Shown piece after piece: positions 52,033 through 61,559 of a stretch of DNA of 64,000 nt (its first letter is position 1; each line of letters opens with the position of its first letter). Source of the stretch: Saccharomonospora xinjiangensis XJ-54 (GTDB lineage: Bacteria > Actinomycetota > Actinomycetes > Mycobacteriales > Pseudonocardiaceae); NCBI RefSeq assembly GCF_000258175.1, contig NZ_JH636049.1:4630672-4694671 (forward strand). The letters are read 5' to 3'. The position numbers and the translations under genes are program-made. A model generated the notes under the pieces. That model did not search any database. It saw nothing but the letters and a program-made list of their open reading frames with translations, and was not told the DNA's origin.

Positions 52033-52599
52033 TCAAGCTCTGTGCACGAGCGTGGACACCATCGCGTCGAGTTCGCGTGTCGCGACGGGGAAATCGCAGT
52101 AGCCGGGATCGGCTGCGGCGTCCTGCCAGAACGTGTAGACCTGGCCCGTTCTCGTCCAGGCCAGCATGTCGATGATCTGCGTGAAAACCGACGAACCCGA
52201 CCACTCCTCGATGCCCTCGACCTCCTCCTCGTCCTCGACGGTCGAACGCAGGTCGCGTCCCGTGAGCAGACGCAGCCAGGCCGCCGCCGCGTAGGCGGTC
52301 TGCGAGATCACGTGCAGGTCCGGGTCCTGGTCCTCGGAATAGACCAGACCTACCGTCATCAACTGGTCGTAGACCGCATCGACGTCAACCTGGTCCCCCG
52401 CGGCCGCGCGGTGCCATGCCCGCACAGCGTCGGGGGTCGAGATCCGGGGCTCGTCGCTGAGCGGGTCGTCCTCCTGCTCGACGCGGTCGAGAAGCGGAGC
52501 GATCAGGTCGTGGAGCCAGGCCAGCCGCACCTGCGGTTCCGTGCGTTCGGCGAGCTCGTCGAGGGTCGCGAGCAGCGCGGCATACGATGTGTCCGTCAT
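52033..52599 (-). CDS. unrecognised acidic protein
   Basis: 188 residues, ATG at 52599, strongly acidic and helical (LDELAERTEPQVRLAWLHDLIAPLLDRVEQEDDP; EDEEEVEGIEEWSGSSVF). No signal peptide, membrane segment or known motif is seen. The composition and size resemble small immunity-type or anti-type proteins, but no toxin is adjacent. It lies just 3' of the CoxM-like gene on the same strand, 26 bases beyond its stop. Confidence 0.6.
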   Translation of the reverse strand: MTDTSYAALLATLDELAERTEPQVRLAWLHDLIAPLLDRVEQEDDPLSDEPRISTPDAVRAWHRAAAGDQVDVDAVYDQLMTVGLVYSEDQDPDLHVISQTAYAAAAWLRLLTGRDLRSTVEDEEEVEGIEEWSGSSVFTQIIDMLAWTRTGQVYTFWQDAAADPGYCDFPVATRELDAMVSTLVHRA

Positions 52600-52625
52600 G
52601 CGGACGTGGATAGCACAGGGGCTCC

Positions 52626-53444
52626 TCAGCCGTTCCCGCTCGCCCGCAGCAACGCCCGCTCGGTGAGCACCCGCGCGAGATGGGCGCGATATTCGGCGGT
52701 GGCGTGGGGTTCGTCGGCGGGATGGGTGTCCTCGGCGGCCAATGTCGCGGCCTCGGCGATGGACGCCCCCTCGGCCAGCGCCCGCTCGGTGGCCGAAGCC
52801 CTCCTCGGCGTGCCAGCCATGTTGATCAGGCCGATCTGGTTGCCCTGCACCGCGACTCCCACGATGGCCCAGTCGATCGCGCGGCGCGTGAACTTCTCGA
52901 AACCCCACCCTCTGCCGTCGGCGCGGGGCAGGCGGATCTCGGTCAGCAGTTCTCCGGGTTCGCGCGCGGTGGTGAAGGGGCCGAGGAAGAACTCCCCCGC
53001 CGCGATGGTGCGCTCGCCTTCGTGGCCACGGACGACGAACTCGGCGTCGCAGGCCAGCAATGCGGCAGGCAGGTCCGCTGCGGGATCAGCGTGGGCCACG
53101 GCTCCGCCGATGGTGCCGCGATGCCGCACCTGAGGGTCTCCGATCACCCCGGCCACGTGCGCCACCAGCGGCGCGTGCTCGGTCAGCACAGGATGGCGCA
53201 TCAGGTCGTGGTAGCGGGTCGTCGCGCCGATCGCGACGGTGTCGCCGTCGAGCCGCACGTACGACAGCCCGGGCAGGCCGCCGATGTCCACGACGACGTC
53301 GGGCGCGGCCAGCCGCAGCTTCATCAGCGGCAGCAGCGAATGCCCTCCCGCCAGCAGGGCCGCCTCGTCACCGTGGTCGGCCAGCACGGAAAGCACATCG
53401 TCCACAGAGGACGCGCGGTGGTAGCGCAGCGTCGCCGGGATCAC
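52626..53444 (-). CDS. molybdenum hydroxylase FAD subunit (CoxM-like)
   Basis: 272 residues, GTG at 53444. The FAD-binding fold of the xanthine dehydrogenase/CO dehydrogenase medium subunit: YHRASSVDDVLSVL, AALLAGGHSLLPLMKLRLAAPDVVVDIGGLPGL (AGGHSL binds the FAD pyrophosphate) and GDPQVRHRGTIGGAVAHADPAADLPAALLACDAEFVV (TIGG motif). It overlaps the CoxS-like gene by 4 bases (GTGA) and is the last subunit of the L-S-M unit. Confidence 0.92.
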   Translation of the reverse strand: MIPATLRYHRASSVDDVLSVLADHGDEAALLAGGHSLLPLMKLRLAAPDVVVDIGGLPGLSYVRLDGDTVAIGATTRYHDLMRHPVLTEHAPLVAHVAGVIGDPQVRHRGTIGGAVAHADPAADLPAALLACDAEFVVRGHEGERTIAAGEFFLGPFTTAREPGELLTEIRLPRADGRGWGFEKFTRRAIDWAIVGVAVQGNQIGLINMAGTPRRASATERALAEGASIAEAATLAAEDTHPADEPHATAEYRAHLARVLTERALLRASGNG

Positions 53445-53911
53445 TTCTCGGCCTCCTGCCCCGAGGCGGCCATCACCGCGTTGACGATGTTGTGGTAGCC
53501 GGTGCAGCGGCACAGATTGCCTTCGAGGCCCTGGCGCACCTGCTCCCGCGTGGGTTCGGGATTCTCGTTCAGCAGCGAGGCCGCAGCCATGATCATGCCG
53601 GGGGTGCAGAACCCGCACTGGAGTCCGTGCTGTTCGGAGAAGGCCCGCTGCAACGGGTGCCTGCGGCCGTTCTCCCCTGGCAGCCCCTCCAGCGTCGTGA
53701 CGCGGTGTCCGTCGGCCTGCGCCGCCAGCACCGTGCACGACTTCACCGACTCGCCGTCAAGCAACACCGTGCAGGCGCCGCAGGAGGTGGTGTCGCATCC
53801 GACGTTGGTGGCCGTGAGCCCGGCGACGTCGCGCACGAAGTGCACGAGCAGCATCCGGTCCTCGACCTCCTCGGTCACCGTCCGTCCGTTGATCTCGATC
53901 GTGACGCGCAA
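53441..53911 (-). CDS. molybdenum hydroxylase 2x[2Fe-2S] subunit (CoxS-like)
   Basis: 156 residues. The plant-type cluster is NVGCDTTSCGACTVLLDG with a later CT. The second cluster is QCGFCTPGMIMAA and GNLCRCTGYHNI. The start is uncertain. TTG at 53911 begins the typical RVTIEINGRTV and avoids long overlap with the large subunit, whose stop is at 53917. A longer frame would run into the large-subunit gene. It lies between the large and FAD subunits. Confidence 0.93.
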   Translation of the reverse strand: MRVTIEINGRTVTEEVEDRMLLVHFVRDVAGLTATNVGCDTTSCGACTVLLDGESVKSCTVLAAQADGHRVTTLEGLPGENGRRHPLQRAFSEQHGLQCGFCTPGMIMAAASLLNENPEPTREQVRQGLEGNLCRCTGYHNIVNAVMAASGQEAEK

Positions 53912-53916
53912 CGCTG

Positions 53917-56190
53917 TCAGTCCGCCTTCCGTACTCGCGCCGGTGCTCCAGCCGCCGCCTGAATCGCCTCCCACACCCGCAGCGGTGTCGCAGGCATGTC
54001 CACGTGGGTCACGCCGAGATGCGACAGCGCGTCCACCACCGCGTTCTGCACCGCGGGCGTGGACCCGATGGTGGCCGACTCGCCGATGCCCTTGACACCG
54101 AGCGGGTTGCGGTCGGTGGGCGTGACCATGTCCACCAGCTCGAAGTCGGGCAGTTCGGCGGCCGTGGGGAACGAGTAGTCGGCGAAGGTCGCCGTGGTGG
54201 GGTTGCCGTCGGCGTCGTAGTGCATGACCTCCAGCAGCGCCTGCGCCGCGCCCTGCGCGAGCCCCCCGTGCCGCTGCCCTGTGAACGTGACGGGGTTGAC
54301 CACCGGGCCCGCGTCGTCAACGGCGACGATGCGCCGCAACGTGACCTTGCCCGTGAGCGTGTCCACCTCCACCACGGCGAGGTGCGCACCGAACGGGAAC
54401 GTGGGCGCCACGTCGTCGGTCCACACGTCGGCCGTCAGCTCACCGTCGGCGCGTTCGGCCAGCTGCGCCCAGCTCACACCCCCGGCCGAGGCCGCTCCCC
54501 GCACTCGCCATGTGCCCGACTCGGTGTCCAGTTCGAGATCCCCCGGCGCTGCTTCCAGTTCCTCGGCCACCAGCGTGCGGGCCTTTTCGATCACCTCGTC
54601 GGCCGCCTTGCGCATCGCGGATCCGCCGAACTGCAACGACCGCGACCCCATCGTGCCGACACCCTTGGGGATCTCGTCGGTGTCGCCGTGCCGCACGGTG
54701 ATCTTCTCCATGGGCACGCCGAGCCGGTCGGACAGCAGCATCGCGAACGTCGTGTGGATGCCCTGGCCGTGCGGGGACACACCAGTGTAGGCCGTGACGG
54801 TGCCGTCCGGGTTGATCACCACGCGCCCGCTGTCCCCGCGCGCGTCGGCTCCGGTGATCTCGACGTAGGCCGACATCCCGATGCCCAGCGCGATCGGATC
54901 GCCCTCCGCCCTCCTGCGGGCCTGCTCCTCCCGCAGCCGCGCGTACCCCGCCGCGTCGAGGACCTTGTCGAGGGCGGCGGCGTAGTCACCGGTGTCGTAG
55001 GTGGCCCCGGTCTGCGTCGTGTGAGGGAACGCGTCCGGTGGGATGGCGTTCTTCCTGCGCACGTCGGCCGGGTCGGCGCCGATCTCGGCGGCGAACAGGT
55101 CGATCGCCCGCTCCACCGCCGCGGTCGCCTCCGGCCGTCCCGCACCCCGGTATGCGGCGATGGGCGTGGTGTTGGTGACCACGGCCCTGCTGCGCGTCTC
55201 CACGCGCGGGAACGCGTACACGCCTGCCGCCATCAGCTCGGTCAGCGTCGGAAGATACAGCGTGCGCGGGTAGGCTCCCGCGTCCTGCACGACGTCGAGG
55301 CGGAACGCCAGCACGGTGCCGTCGCGGCGACCCCCGATGGTGATCGTGTTGCGTTGCGCCCTGCCGTGCGTCATCGCCGTCAGGTTCTCGCTGCGGCTCT
55401 CCACCCAGCGCACCGGCCGTCCCGCACGCCGCGCCGCCCACGCCAGGAGCACCGCCTCGGGGTCAGCGCCGATCTTCGCGCCGAACCCGCCTCCGACGTC
55501 CGGCGTGACGACCCTGACCTGCGCCGTATCGAGGCCGAGACTCTTCGCGAGCGCCGAGCGCGCGAAATGGGCGTTCTGGGTGGACAGCCACATGGTCACG
55601 CGACCGTCGGCTCCCCACACGCACGCCGCGCCTCTGCCTTCCAGGGGGGCGGGAGCGACGCGCTGGTTGACGATGGTGCGGGTGACGACCACGTCGCAGT
55701 CGGCGAAGGTGTCGTCGTGGAACTCGCCGCCGTGGGTCTGGGCCACGTTGCCGTCGAGCCCGGGATGCAGCACGACCTCGCCGGTCAGTGCCGCCTCGAC
55801 GTCCGCGACGACGTCGAGCGGTTCGTAGTCCACATCGACGAGTTCGGCCGCGTCGGCGAGCTGGTAGGCCCGCTCGGCGAGCACCAGCGCCACCGGCTCA
55901 CCGACGTAGCGGACGACCCCGTCGGCGAGCCACGGCTGCGGCACGGGACCGGCCTTGCCCGGCGCGAGGTCGAGGTCGGCGGCGGTGTAGACGGCGACGA
56001 CCCCCGGCGCCGACTCGGCCTCCGAGGTGTCGATCGACGTGATCGTCGCGTGTGCGATGGGGCTGCGCACGAACATGGCGTGGAGTGCGCCGGTGAGCGC
56101 CTCCTCGCGAAGGTCGTCGATGTAGGTGCCACCCGTCGTGATGAGTGCGTCGTCCTCGACGCGGACCACCCTGGTACCGACGATGCTCAC
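53917..56190 (-). CDS. xanthine dehydrogenase/aldehyde oxidase family molybdopterin subunit
   Basis: 757 residues, Mo-cofactor large subunit. The N-terminal domain is [29 protein letters not shown], then [50 protein letters not shown], and the catalytic Glu motif [25 protein letters not shown]. The active-site loop reads [11 protein letters not shown], not the CO-dehydrogenase AYRCSFR, so CO is unlikely. Substrates of this branch are mostly aldehydes or heterocycles. First gene of a large-small-medium operon. No accessory CoxDEF/XdhC gene is seen nearby. Confidence 0.93.
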   Translation of the reverse strand: MSIVGTRVVRVEDDALITTGGTYIDDLREEALTGALHAMFVRSPIAHATITSIDTSEAESAPGVVAVYTAADLDLAPGKAGPVPQPWLADGVVRYVGEPVALVLAERAYQLADAAELVDVDYEPLDVVADVEAALTGEVVLHPGLDGNVAQTHGGEFHDDTFADCDVVVTRTIVNQRVAPAPLEGRGAACVWGADGRVTMWLSTQNAHFARSALAKSLGLDTAQVRVVTPDVGGGFGAKIGADPEAVLLAWAARRAGRPVRWVESRSENLTAMTHGRAQRNTITIGGRRDGTVLAFRLDVVQDAGAYPRTLYLPTLTELMAAGVYAFPRVETRSRAVVTNTTPIAAYRGAGRPEATAAVERAIDLFAAEIGADPADVRRKNAIPPDAFPHTTQTGATYDTGDYAAALDKVLDAAGYARLREEQARRRAEGDPIALGIGMSAYVEITGADARGDSGRVVINPDGTVTAYTGVSPHGQGIHTTFAMLLSDRLGVPMEKITVRHGDTDEIPKGVGTMGSRSLQFGGSAMRKAADEVIEKARTLVAEELEAAPGDLELDTESGTWRVRGAASAGGVSWAQLAERADGELTADVWTDDVAPTFPFGAHLAVVEVDTLTGKVTLRRIVAVDDAGPVVNPVTFTGQRHGGLAQGAAQALLEVMHYDADGNPTTATFADYSFPTAAELPDFELVDMVTPTDRNPLGVKGIGESATIGSTPAVQNAVVDALSHLGVTHVDMPATPLRVWEAIQAAAGAPARVRKAD

Positions 56191-56268
56191 AGAAAGCCTC
56201 CCACTACGACTCCGCGACGATCATGCCGAAAGTGCTGGGGATGTGCCAGGGCCACCACACCCCCACCG

Positions 56269-56411
56269 GCGTGTCCGCACTTCCCGCACGCGTGTCCGCA
56301 CCTTGTGCACAAGCCTTTGCACTTCTCGCACGCGTGCCTGCACTTCGGCGTCCCCTGGGTGCCAACACCCGCGCGCAAGGTGCCAACACCCGTGCGCAAC
56401 CTGCGGACACG
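56269..56411. repeat. intergenic repeat, copy 2 (GTGTCCGCAC units and 21-bp CCAACACC units)
   Basis: GTGTCCGCAC occurs at 56271 and 56291, with a near copy GTGCCTGCAC near 56333. Two exact-spacing 21-base units of GTGCCAACACCCG(C/T)GCGCAA start at 56359 and 56380, followed by CTGCGGACACG (56401-56411). Inner palindromes include CTTGTGCACAAG and GCACGCGTG(C/T). The same unit order is seen at 176-227. It lies between the molybdopterin gene and the 3' end of the next minus-strand gene. Confidence 0.7.
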
Positions 56412-56422
56412 CCCGCAGGGTT

Positions 56423-56917
56423 TCAGGAGAAGGCGGCTTCGGCGAAACGCTGGTGCAGGCGGGCCGCGGTGGCTCTCTGGCTCTCGGCACGGGTGAGCAG
56501 ATCGTCCAGCTCGGTGAGGTCGAGCCTGCCGTCGCGCTGGGCTCGCACGCGCAGGCTTCGCCACAACCCCTCCTTGGCGGTGGCCTGCATCGCGAGCGCT
56601 TCCAGTTCGAGCACGGGACTCGACGGCGACGACGCCACCAGCTTCCCGTTGAACTTCACCCTGCCGAGCTTCTCCGCGGCCCACGCCGCTGTGGCTTTGT
56701 AGGCGCGGACGGGGACCTCGAGGTCGGCCATGATCCTGCGCAGAGTCCGCAAGTCCTCCGCCAGCTCGTCGGACAGCGCGGTCAGCTCGGTGGCGTGAGC
56801 CGAAGTGCGCTGCTGGGAGGCCAGCCGCCGGGCCAGCTCCACGCCGCCGACGGTGATGGCGTGGTGGTCGTTGAGGTAGGTCGCCAGGACGAGATCGACG
56901 GTGCCGGTGCCGAGCAT
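56423..56917 (-). CDS. conserved helical protein of unknown function
   Basis: 164 residues, ATG at 56917. Predominantly helical: LVLATYLNDHHAITVGGVELARRLASQQRTSAHATELTALSDELAEDLRTLRRIMADLEVPVRAYKATAAWAAEKLGRVKFNGKLV and ALAMQATAKEGLWRSLRV. There are no cysteine clusters, membrane helices or export signals. The frame extends far upstream, but that part is arginine/glycine-rich and opposes the desaturase gene. I do not recognise the family. Its 3' end abuts the intergenic repeat. Confidence 0.6.
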   Translation of the reverse strand: MLGTGTVDLVLATYLNDHHAITVGGVELARRLASQQRTSAHATELTALSDELAEDLRTLRRIMADLEVPVRAYKATAAWAAEKLGRVKFNGKLVASSPSSPVLELEALAMQATAKEGLWRSLRVRAQRDGRLDLTELDDLLTRAESQRATAARLHQRFAEAAFS

Positions 56918-57051
56918 GGCCGCCGGATACCCGCTACGGCGGCTCCGACACCGCCCCGCGCCCCGAAGGGTGGCCGACCCGGGTCGGCGACACCGCCCCG
57001 GCGAGTGCCCGGCCCGATCCCACGTTGACCCTGTCGCGCGCCCCCGGTGCG

Positions 57052-58701
57052 TCAGTCCGCGTACAACGCCGCGTGCAGCGTGCGCATCAGCCTGCCGTAG
57101 CCTGCCCCGGCGAGGTGGCCCGCTCTCGCGAGCGCGGCCTTCGCCGCGTTGGCTCCAGGCCCGCCGTGCACGGCACCTCCGGGGTGCGCCGACGCGCCCG
57201 CGAGGTAGAGCCGGTCGATGGGCGTGTCCGACCGGCCGAGCCCCGGCACCGGCCGGAACACCAGTTGCTGGTGCAGTGCCGCCGTCCCGGCGTTGATGGC
57301 GCCGCCGACCAGGCTCGGTTCCGCGCGGTGCAGGTCGGCCGGACCCATCACGTGCCGCCGCCGGATGCGCGAGGTGAAGCCGGGGGCGTGCCGCTCGACG
57401 ACGCTCTCCACGCGGTCGGCGAACCGGCGCAGCCGGTCGGCGTCCCACTCCAGTCGCTGCGGCACGTGCGTGTACGCCCAGGCGACCTCCGTGCCCTCCG
57501 GTGATCGCGTCGGGTCGCTGGTGGTCATCTGGCCCAGCACGAGCATGGGCTCGGCAGGCACGCGCCCCGAGGTGAGTTCGGCGCTGTAGCGGGCGAGTCC
57601 GTCGAGGTCGTTGTCGAGGTGCACCGTTCCGGCCCCGCTCGCGTCCGGATTGCTCCACGGGATCGGCCCCGACAGCGCCCAGTCCACCTTGACGGTCGCG
57701 TCGTCCCACTGAAACCGGTCCACATCGGACAGAAGTCGGGCCGGAAGGTGTTCCTCACCGACGAGATCGCGATACAGCGACGGCGCAGGCACATCGGCGA
57801 GCACCGCCCTTCGCGCCCTCACGAGGGTGCCGTGCGCGTCCCGCACGCCGAGCGCGCGCCCGCCGGCCACGAGGACGCGGGTGACAGGGCGCGAGCACGC
57901 GATCCGGCCCCCTCGCGTGCGAAGGCGGGTGGCCAGCGCCTCGGCCAGATTTCCCGCCCCGCCTTCCGGGACAGGGAAACCGACGTCCTGGCCGAGCATG
58001 CTGAGCAGCCACCCGAACACGGAGCTGCCTGCCGCGCCGGGGCCGAGGTCGCTGTGCAGCGCGTTGCCCGCGAGCAGCAGCCTGGCGCCGTCGCCGTGGT
58101 AGGTCTCCGTGCCGAGAGTGCGCACCGGGGTGGACAGCATCCGCACGAACCTCAGGCCGTCGGCGACGCCGAGCGTGCGCGCCAGCCGCGTCGCCGCGCG
58201 CACCGGGGGGAACGGCGTGAACAGCACGTCGAGGAACGGTTGCTTGATCCGCAGCCACTCGTCGAACTGTCGTCTCCACGCGTCGCCGTCGCGGGCGTCG
58301 AAAGCGGACAGCGACGCCGAGGTGGCGTCCGGATCGCGGGAGAGAACCGCGGCCCTGTCGTCGGGCAGCACGTGGGCGAGCACGGAGGGCGCGTGCCGCC
58401 ACCGCAGCCCGTACTGTTCGAGGTCCAGTCCACGCATGATCGGCGAGGCTGCCGTCATCGGGTAGAACGCGCTGAACACGTCGTGCCGGAACCCGGGTTC
58501 GGTCAGCTCGGCGGTGCGGATCGCGCCCCCGACATGTGGCGTGGCCTCCAGAACGAGGACGTCCCAGCCCGCATCCGCCAGCAGATTCGCGGCCACCAGT
58601 CCGTTCTGTCCCGCGCCGACGACGACGGCGTCCACGGTGTCGTCCGCACCGCCGTTCGACACCGGTGCCTTCGTGCGTGCCACGGCCCTTGACGTACCCA
58701 C
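57052..58701 (-). CDS. phytoene desaturase-like NAD(P)/FAD-dependent oxidoreductase
   Basis: 549 residues, GTG start. Its N-terminal FAD-binding motif is VDAVVVGAGQNGLVAANLLADAGWDVLVLEATPHVGGAIRT. This is followed by the DVFSAFYPMTAASPIM family motif, and the C-terminal FAD signature is DRLYLAGASAHPGGAVHGGPGANAAKAAL. It is of the CrtI/PYROXD2 type, and the substrate may be a carotenoid or another polyene. No phytoene synthase or prenyl transferase gene is in the neighbourhood. It diverges from the SDR gene. Confidence 0.9.
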   Translation of the reverse strand: MGTSRAVARTKAPVSNGGADDTVDAVVVGAGQNGLVAANLLADAGWDVLVLEATPHVGGAIRTAELTEPGFRHDVFSAFYPMTAASPIMRGLDLEQYGLRWRHAPSVLAHVLPDDRAAVLSRDPDATSASLSAFDARDGDAWRRQFDEWLRIKQPFLDVLFTPFPPVRAATRLARTLGVADGLRFVRMLSTPVRTLGTETYHGDGARLLLAGNALHSDLGPGAAGSSVFGWLLSMLGQDVGFPVPEGGAGNLAEALATRLRTRGGRIACSRPVTRVLVAGGRALGVRDAHGTLVRARRAVLADVPAPSLYRDLVGEEHLPARLLSDVDRFQWDDATVKVDWALSGPIPWSNPDASGAGTVHLDNDLDGLARYSAELTSGRVPAEPMLVLGQMTTSDPTRSPEGTEVAWAYTHVPQRLEWDADRLRRFADRVESVVERHAPGFTSRIRRRHVMGPADLHRAEPSLVGGAINAGTAALHQQLVFRPVPGLGRSDTPIDRLYLAGASAHPGGAVHGGPGANAAKAALARAGHLAGAGYGRLMRTLHAALYAD

Positions 58702-58773
58702 TGGGTGCGACGCTACACGCGCGGGCCTGCCGCCCGCGTTTCACCGTGGCGGTGACCGGAAATCTCCACGGGT

Positions 58774-59865
58774 GTGACAGTCGGCCGCAGAATCGTCGTG
58801 ACCGGTGCGACCGGCAACGTCGGGACGGCGTTGTTGCGGCGTCTGGCTCTCAGCGGCGACCGGGAGGTGGTCGGCATCGCCCGGCGCGTTCCCCCTCGGG
58901 GAAGCGAGCCGTACCGGCACGCCGACTGGGTGGCGTGCGATCTCGGTGGTCCCGGCGGGTCACGGCGGCTGGCCGAAATCGTCGAGGGCGCCGACGCGGT
59001 GGTGCATCTCGCGTGGGCGATCCATCCCCGCCGGGACGATCCGCCGATGTGGCGCACCAACGTCGCAGGCACCCGCCGCCTGCTGCGCGCGATCACCACG
59101 ACCGGGGTCCGCAGGCTCGTGGTCGGCTCGTCCGTGGCCGCCTACTCCCCCGCGCCGCGCTGGTCCAGGGTGAGTGAGGGCTGGGAGCGGGGCGGTATCG
59201 ACGGCAGTGCCTACAGCCGGGGCAAGGTGTGGCTGGAACACCATCTCGACGAGTTCACCCGGCAGCATCCCGGCATCGCCGTGACCCGGCTCCGGCCGTG
59301 CGCGATCCTGCAACGCGACGCGGCGGGCGAGTTCGCGGCCTGGCTGTTCGGCAGACCGGTCCCTGGCCGCTGGGTCGGCGCGCGATGGCTTCCCCTGCCG
59401 TTGTGGCCGCACCTGCGCGCGCAGGTCGTTCACGCCGACGACGTCGCCGCGGCGACGGTGGCCGCCCTCGACAGGGGCGTGGAGGGCGCGTTCAACCTCG
59501 CGGCCGAACCCGTGCTGAGCGCAGGGGACCTCGCCTCCGCCCTCGGTGGTCACCGCGTTCCCGTGCCGAGGAGCGTGCTGACGGCGGCCTCGGGGCTCGC
59601 GTGGCGAGCGGGCGTTCATCCGCTGCATCCGGGGTGGCTGGAGCTGGCGGACAAGGCCGCGCTCGTCGATACGACGCGGGCGAGGACGGACCTGGGGTGG
59701 ACTCCTGTGCACGGCGCGGTGGAGACGGTAACCGCGCTGGTGTCGGGTCTGCGCGACCGCGCGGGAACGGCGAGCGCGGCCCTCGCGCCCGAGCCGGCGA
59801 CGCCGCTGTGGCGGCGGTGGGCACACGGGCGGTGGGGCACGCCGAGCCACCAGTCGCAGCACTGA
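58774..59865 (+). CDS. extended SDR NAD-dependent epimerase/dehydratase family protein
   Basis: 363 residues from a GTG. Rossmann motif IVVTGATGNVGTALLRRLA, then VVHLAWAIHPRRD, NVAGTRRLLRAI, VVGSSVAAYSP and the catalytic Tyr-x3-Lys in SAYSRGKVWLE, followed by LRPCAILQRDAAGEFAAWLFG. It resembles sugar-nucleotide and hydroxysteroid-type epimerases. The precise substrate is unclear. It converges on the SRPBCC gene. Confidence 0.9.
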   Translation: MTVGRRIVVTGATGNVGTALLRRLALSGDREVVGIARRVPPRGSEPYRHADWVACDLGGPGGSRRLAEIVEGADAVVHLAWAIHPRRDDPPMWRTNVAGTRRLLRAITTTGVRRLVVGSSVAAYSPAPRWSRVSEGWERGGIDGSAYSRGKVWLEHHLDEFTRQHPGIAVTRLRPCAILQRDAAGEFAAWLFGRPVPGRWVGARWLPLPLWPHLRAQVVHADDVAAATVAALDRGVEGAFNLAAEPVLSAGDLASALGGHRVPVPRSVLTAASGLAWRAGVHPLHPGWLELADKAALVDTTRARTDLGWTPVHGAVETVTALVSGLRDRAGTASAALAPEPATPLWRRWAHGRWGTPSHQSQH

Positions 59866-59884
59866 CAAGGGGGCGGTTGTCCGG

Positions 59885-60346
59885 TCACGCTCCTTGCCGG
59901 GGGCCGCGGTTCACGACGATGTCCGCCAGCCTCGCGAGCGCCTCCGCGTTGCGTGGCTTGAGGACGAGCGCTTGAACGGACGTGGGGAGGTGGCTCGCGG
60001 GGCCGCTGACCGCTTCCTCCGCCATCGTCACCCTCGTGCCGTGCTCGCCCTCGGAGGTCAGCGTGATGCGGACTCGGGCGCGGCCGAGCACCCACAGCCG
60101 CGCGGCGAGCTCGATCATCCGGCCTGGCGCGACGGCCGTCACCGTGGACACGTCGGGTACCTGTAGCGGCCACAGCCCCGCCTTGTGGTGGATGCGGCTG
60201 CCTTCGGCAGGCCAGGACGCGTCCACGTTGCGGATGTGCGCGTTGCCGACCACCCACCCCGCATAGGACCACCCGTCGGCGAGGACCGCGTACACGCGCT
60301 CCGGCCGAGCCGGCATCACCCGGCTGACCTCGATCATCCCGTTCAC
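59885..60346 (-). CDS. SRPBCC family protein
   Basis: 153 residues with a START-like helix-grip fold: IEVSRVMPARPERVYAVLADGWSYAGWVVGNAHIRNVD, IHHKAGLWPLQVPDVSTVTAVAPGRMIELAARL, ARVRITLTSEGEHGTRVTMAEEAV and a C-terminal long helix. Such proteins bind hydrophobic ligands, often as polyketide aromatases or lipid binders. GTG at 60346 or ATG at 60337. A CCGTGCG/CGCACGG hairpin lies upstream (60351-60371). Confidence 0.85.
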   Translation of the reverse strand: MNGMIEVSRVMPARPERVYAVLADGWSYAGWVVGNAHIRNVDASWPAEGSRIHHKAGLWPLQVPDVSTVTAVAPGRMIELAARLWVLGRARVRITLTSEGEHGTRVTMAEEAVSGPASHLPTSVQALVLKPRNAEALARLADIVVNRGPRQGA

Positions 60347-60350
60347 CTCC

Positions 60351-60371
60351 CCGTGCGCAGTACCCGCACGG
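60351..60371. promoter_or_regulatory. 7-bp inverted repeat upstream of the SRPBCC gene
   Basis: CCGTGCG (60351-60357) and CGCACGG (60365-60371) are exact reverse complements around a 7-base loop, 5 bases upstream of the SRPBCC start. It could be an operator or an RNA hairpin that hides the ribosome site. Confidence 0.3.
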
Positions 60372-60570
60372 AGGCATGTTGACTCCTGCCGTCCCCCTCG
60401 CGTCCTGCGACGGCACCGAATCCGGTCTGGACCACTCCTCCGGGCGTCCGCACCCGGCCTTGCGGTCCCCGGCGGTGACGATGGCCGGGAGTGATCCGCG
60501 CTGCACCCGGTTCACCATCGTGGCCCCTGGCCGTAGAGTGTGGCTCCCAATCCGGCGCCGAAGGGAGATC

Positions 60571-61539
60571 ATGAGCAACCGACGTGGTGCGCTCGCGGCA
60601 CTCGCCGATGTCGTCGGCCGCTGGTTCGCGGTCCTCGTGGTGCTCGGCGGAGTGGCTGGTCTGGCGCTGCCCGAACAGACGGCGCAGCTCGCCGGCCTCG
60701 TGCCGCTGCTGCTTGGCGTGATCATGTTCGGGATGGGCCTGACTCTGCGGGTCCGTGATTTCGCGTTGGTGCTGCGCCGCCCGTGGGCCGTCCTGCTCGG
60801 GTTGTGCGCGCAGTTCGTCGTGATGCCGTTGTCGGCGCTGGCCGTGAGCTGGCTGTTCGGCCTCACGGGCCTGCTGCTGGCCGGGATGGTGCTGGTCGGC
60901 GCCGCACCAGGAGGCACGGCGTCGAACGTCATCGTCTACCTCGCCCGCGGCGATGTCGCCCTCTCGGTGACGTTGACGTCCGTCGCCACGCTGCTGGCGC
61001 CGGTGCTGACGCCGTTGTGGGTGCTGTGGCTGGCCGGGTCGGACCTGCCGGTGGGCTTCGCCGATCTCTTCGGCTCGATCGTGCAGATCGTGCTCGTTCC
61101 CGTGCTGGGAGGCGTACTCGTGCGAGCGGTCGCGGGCCGCCTCGTCGAGCGGCTGATGCCGTACCTGCCTCTGGTGTCGGTCACCGGCATCGTCGTCGTG
61201 GTCGCCGGGGTGGTGGGAGCCAATGCCGATGTGGTGTCCACCAGTGGGTTGCTGCTCGCCTGTGCGGTCGTCGTCCACAACGGGCTGGGGTTGGGTCTCG
61301 GCTACCTCGCGGCGAGGGTCGCGCGGCTCGACGAGAGCGCCTGCCGCGCGGTGAGCGTGGAGGTCGGCATGCAGAACTCCGGACTGGCCGCGAGCCTCGC
61401 CACCGCTCATTTCGCGCCGCTCGCCGCGCTCCCGGCAGCGCTGTTCTCGGTCTGGCACAACGTGTCCGGCTCGGCGCTCGCCACCTACTGGGCGAGGCGT
61501 CCCGCGCGGGACCGGCGGCAGCCGTCCCCCTCCTCCTGA
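60571..61539 (+). CDS. bile acid:sodium symporter (BASS) family transporter
   Basis: 322 residues, ATG after AAGGGAG at 60561-60567. About nine or ten hydrophobic segments. The family motif LLAGMVLVGAAPGGTASNVIVYLARGDVALSVTLTSVATLLAPVLTPLW contains the first crossing helix, and VGMQNSGLAASLATAHF the second. BASS transporters couple Na+ entry to organic acid or sterol-like uptake. The substrate is unknown. Confidence 0.93.
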   Translation: MSNRRGALAALADVVGRWFAVLVVLGGVAGLALPEQTAQLAGLVPLLLGVIMFGMGLTLRVRDFALVLRRPWAVLLGLCAQFVVMPLSALAVSWLFGLTGLLLAGMVLVGAAPGGTASNVIVYLARGDVALSVTLTSVATLLAPVLTPLWVLWLAGSDLPVGFADLFGSIVQIVLVPVLGGVLVRAVAGRLVERLMPYLPLVSVTGIVVVVAGVVGANADVVSTSGLLLACAVVVHNGLGLGLGYLAARVARLDESACRAVSVEVGMQNSGLAASLATAHFAPLAALPAALFSVWHNVSGSALATYWARRPARDRRQPSPSS

Positions 61540-61559
61540 GGCGGCGGGCTCACGGCTCT

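Noticed and set aside
53441..56190. Carbon monoxide dehydrogenase
   Set aside because: Subunit order fits, but the large-subunit active-site loop lacks the cysteine-containing AYRCSFR of form I CODH.
54004..56496. Long open frame on the plus strand opposite the molybdopterin subunit
   Set aside because: It is antisense to a well-supported gene and Arg/His-rich. It is a shadow.
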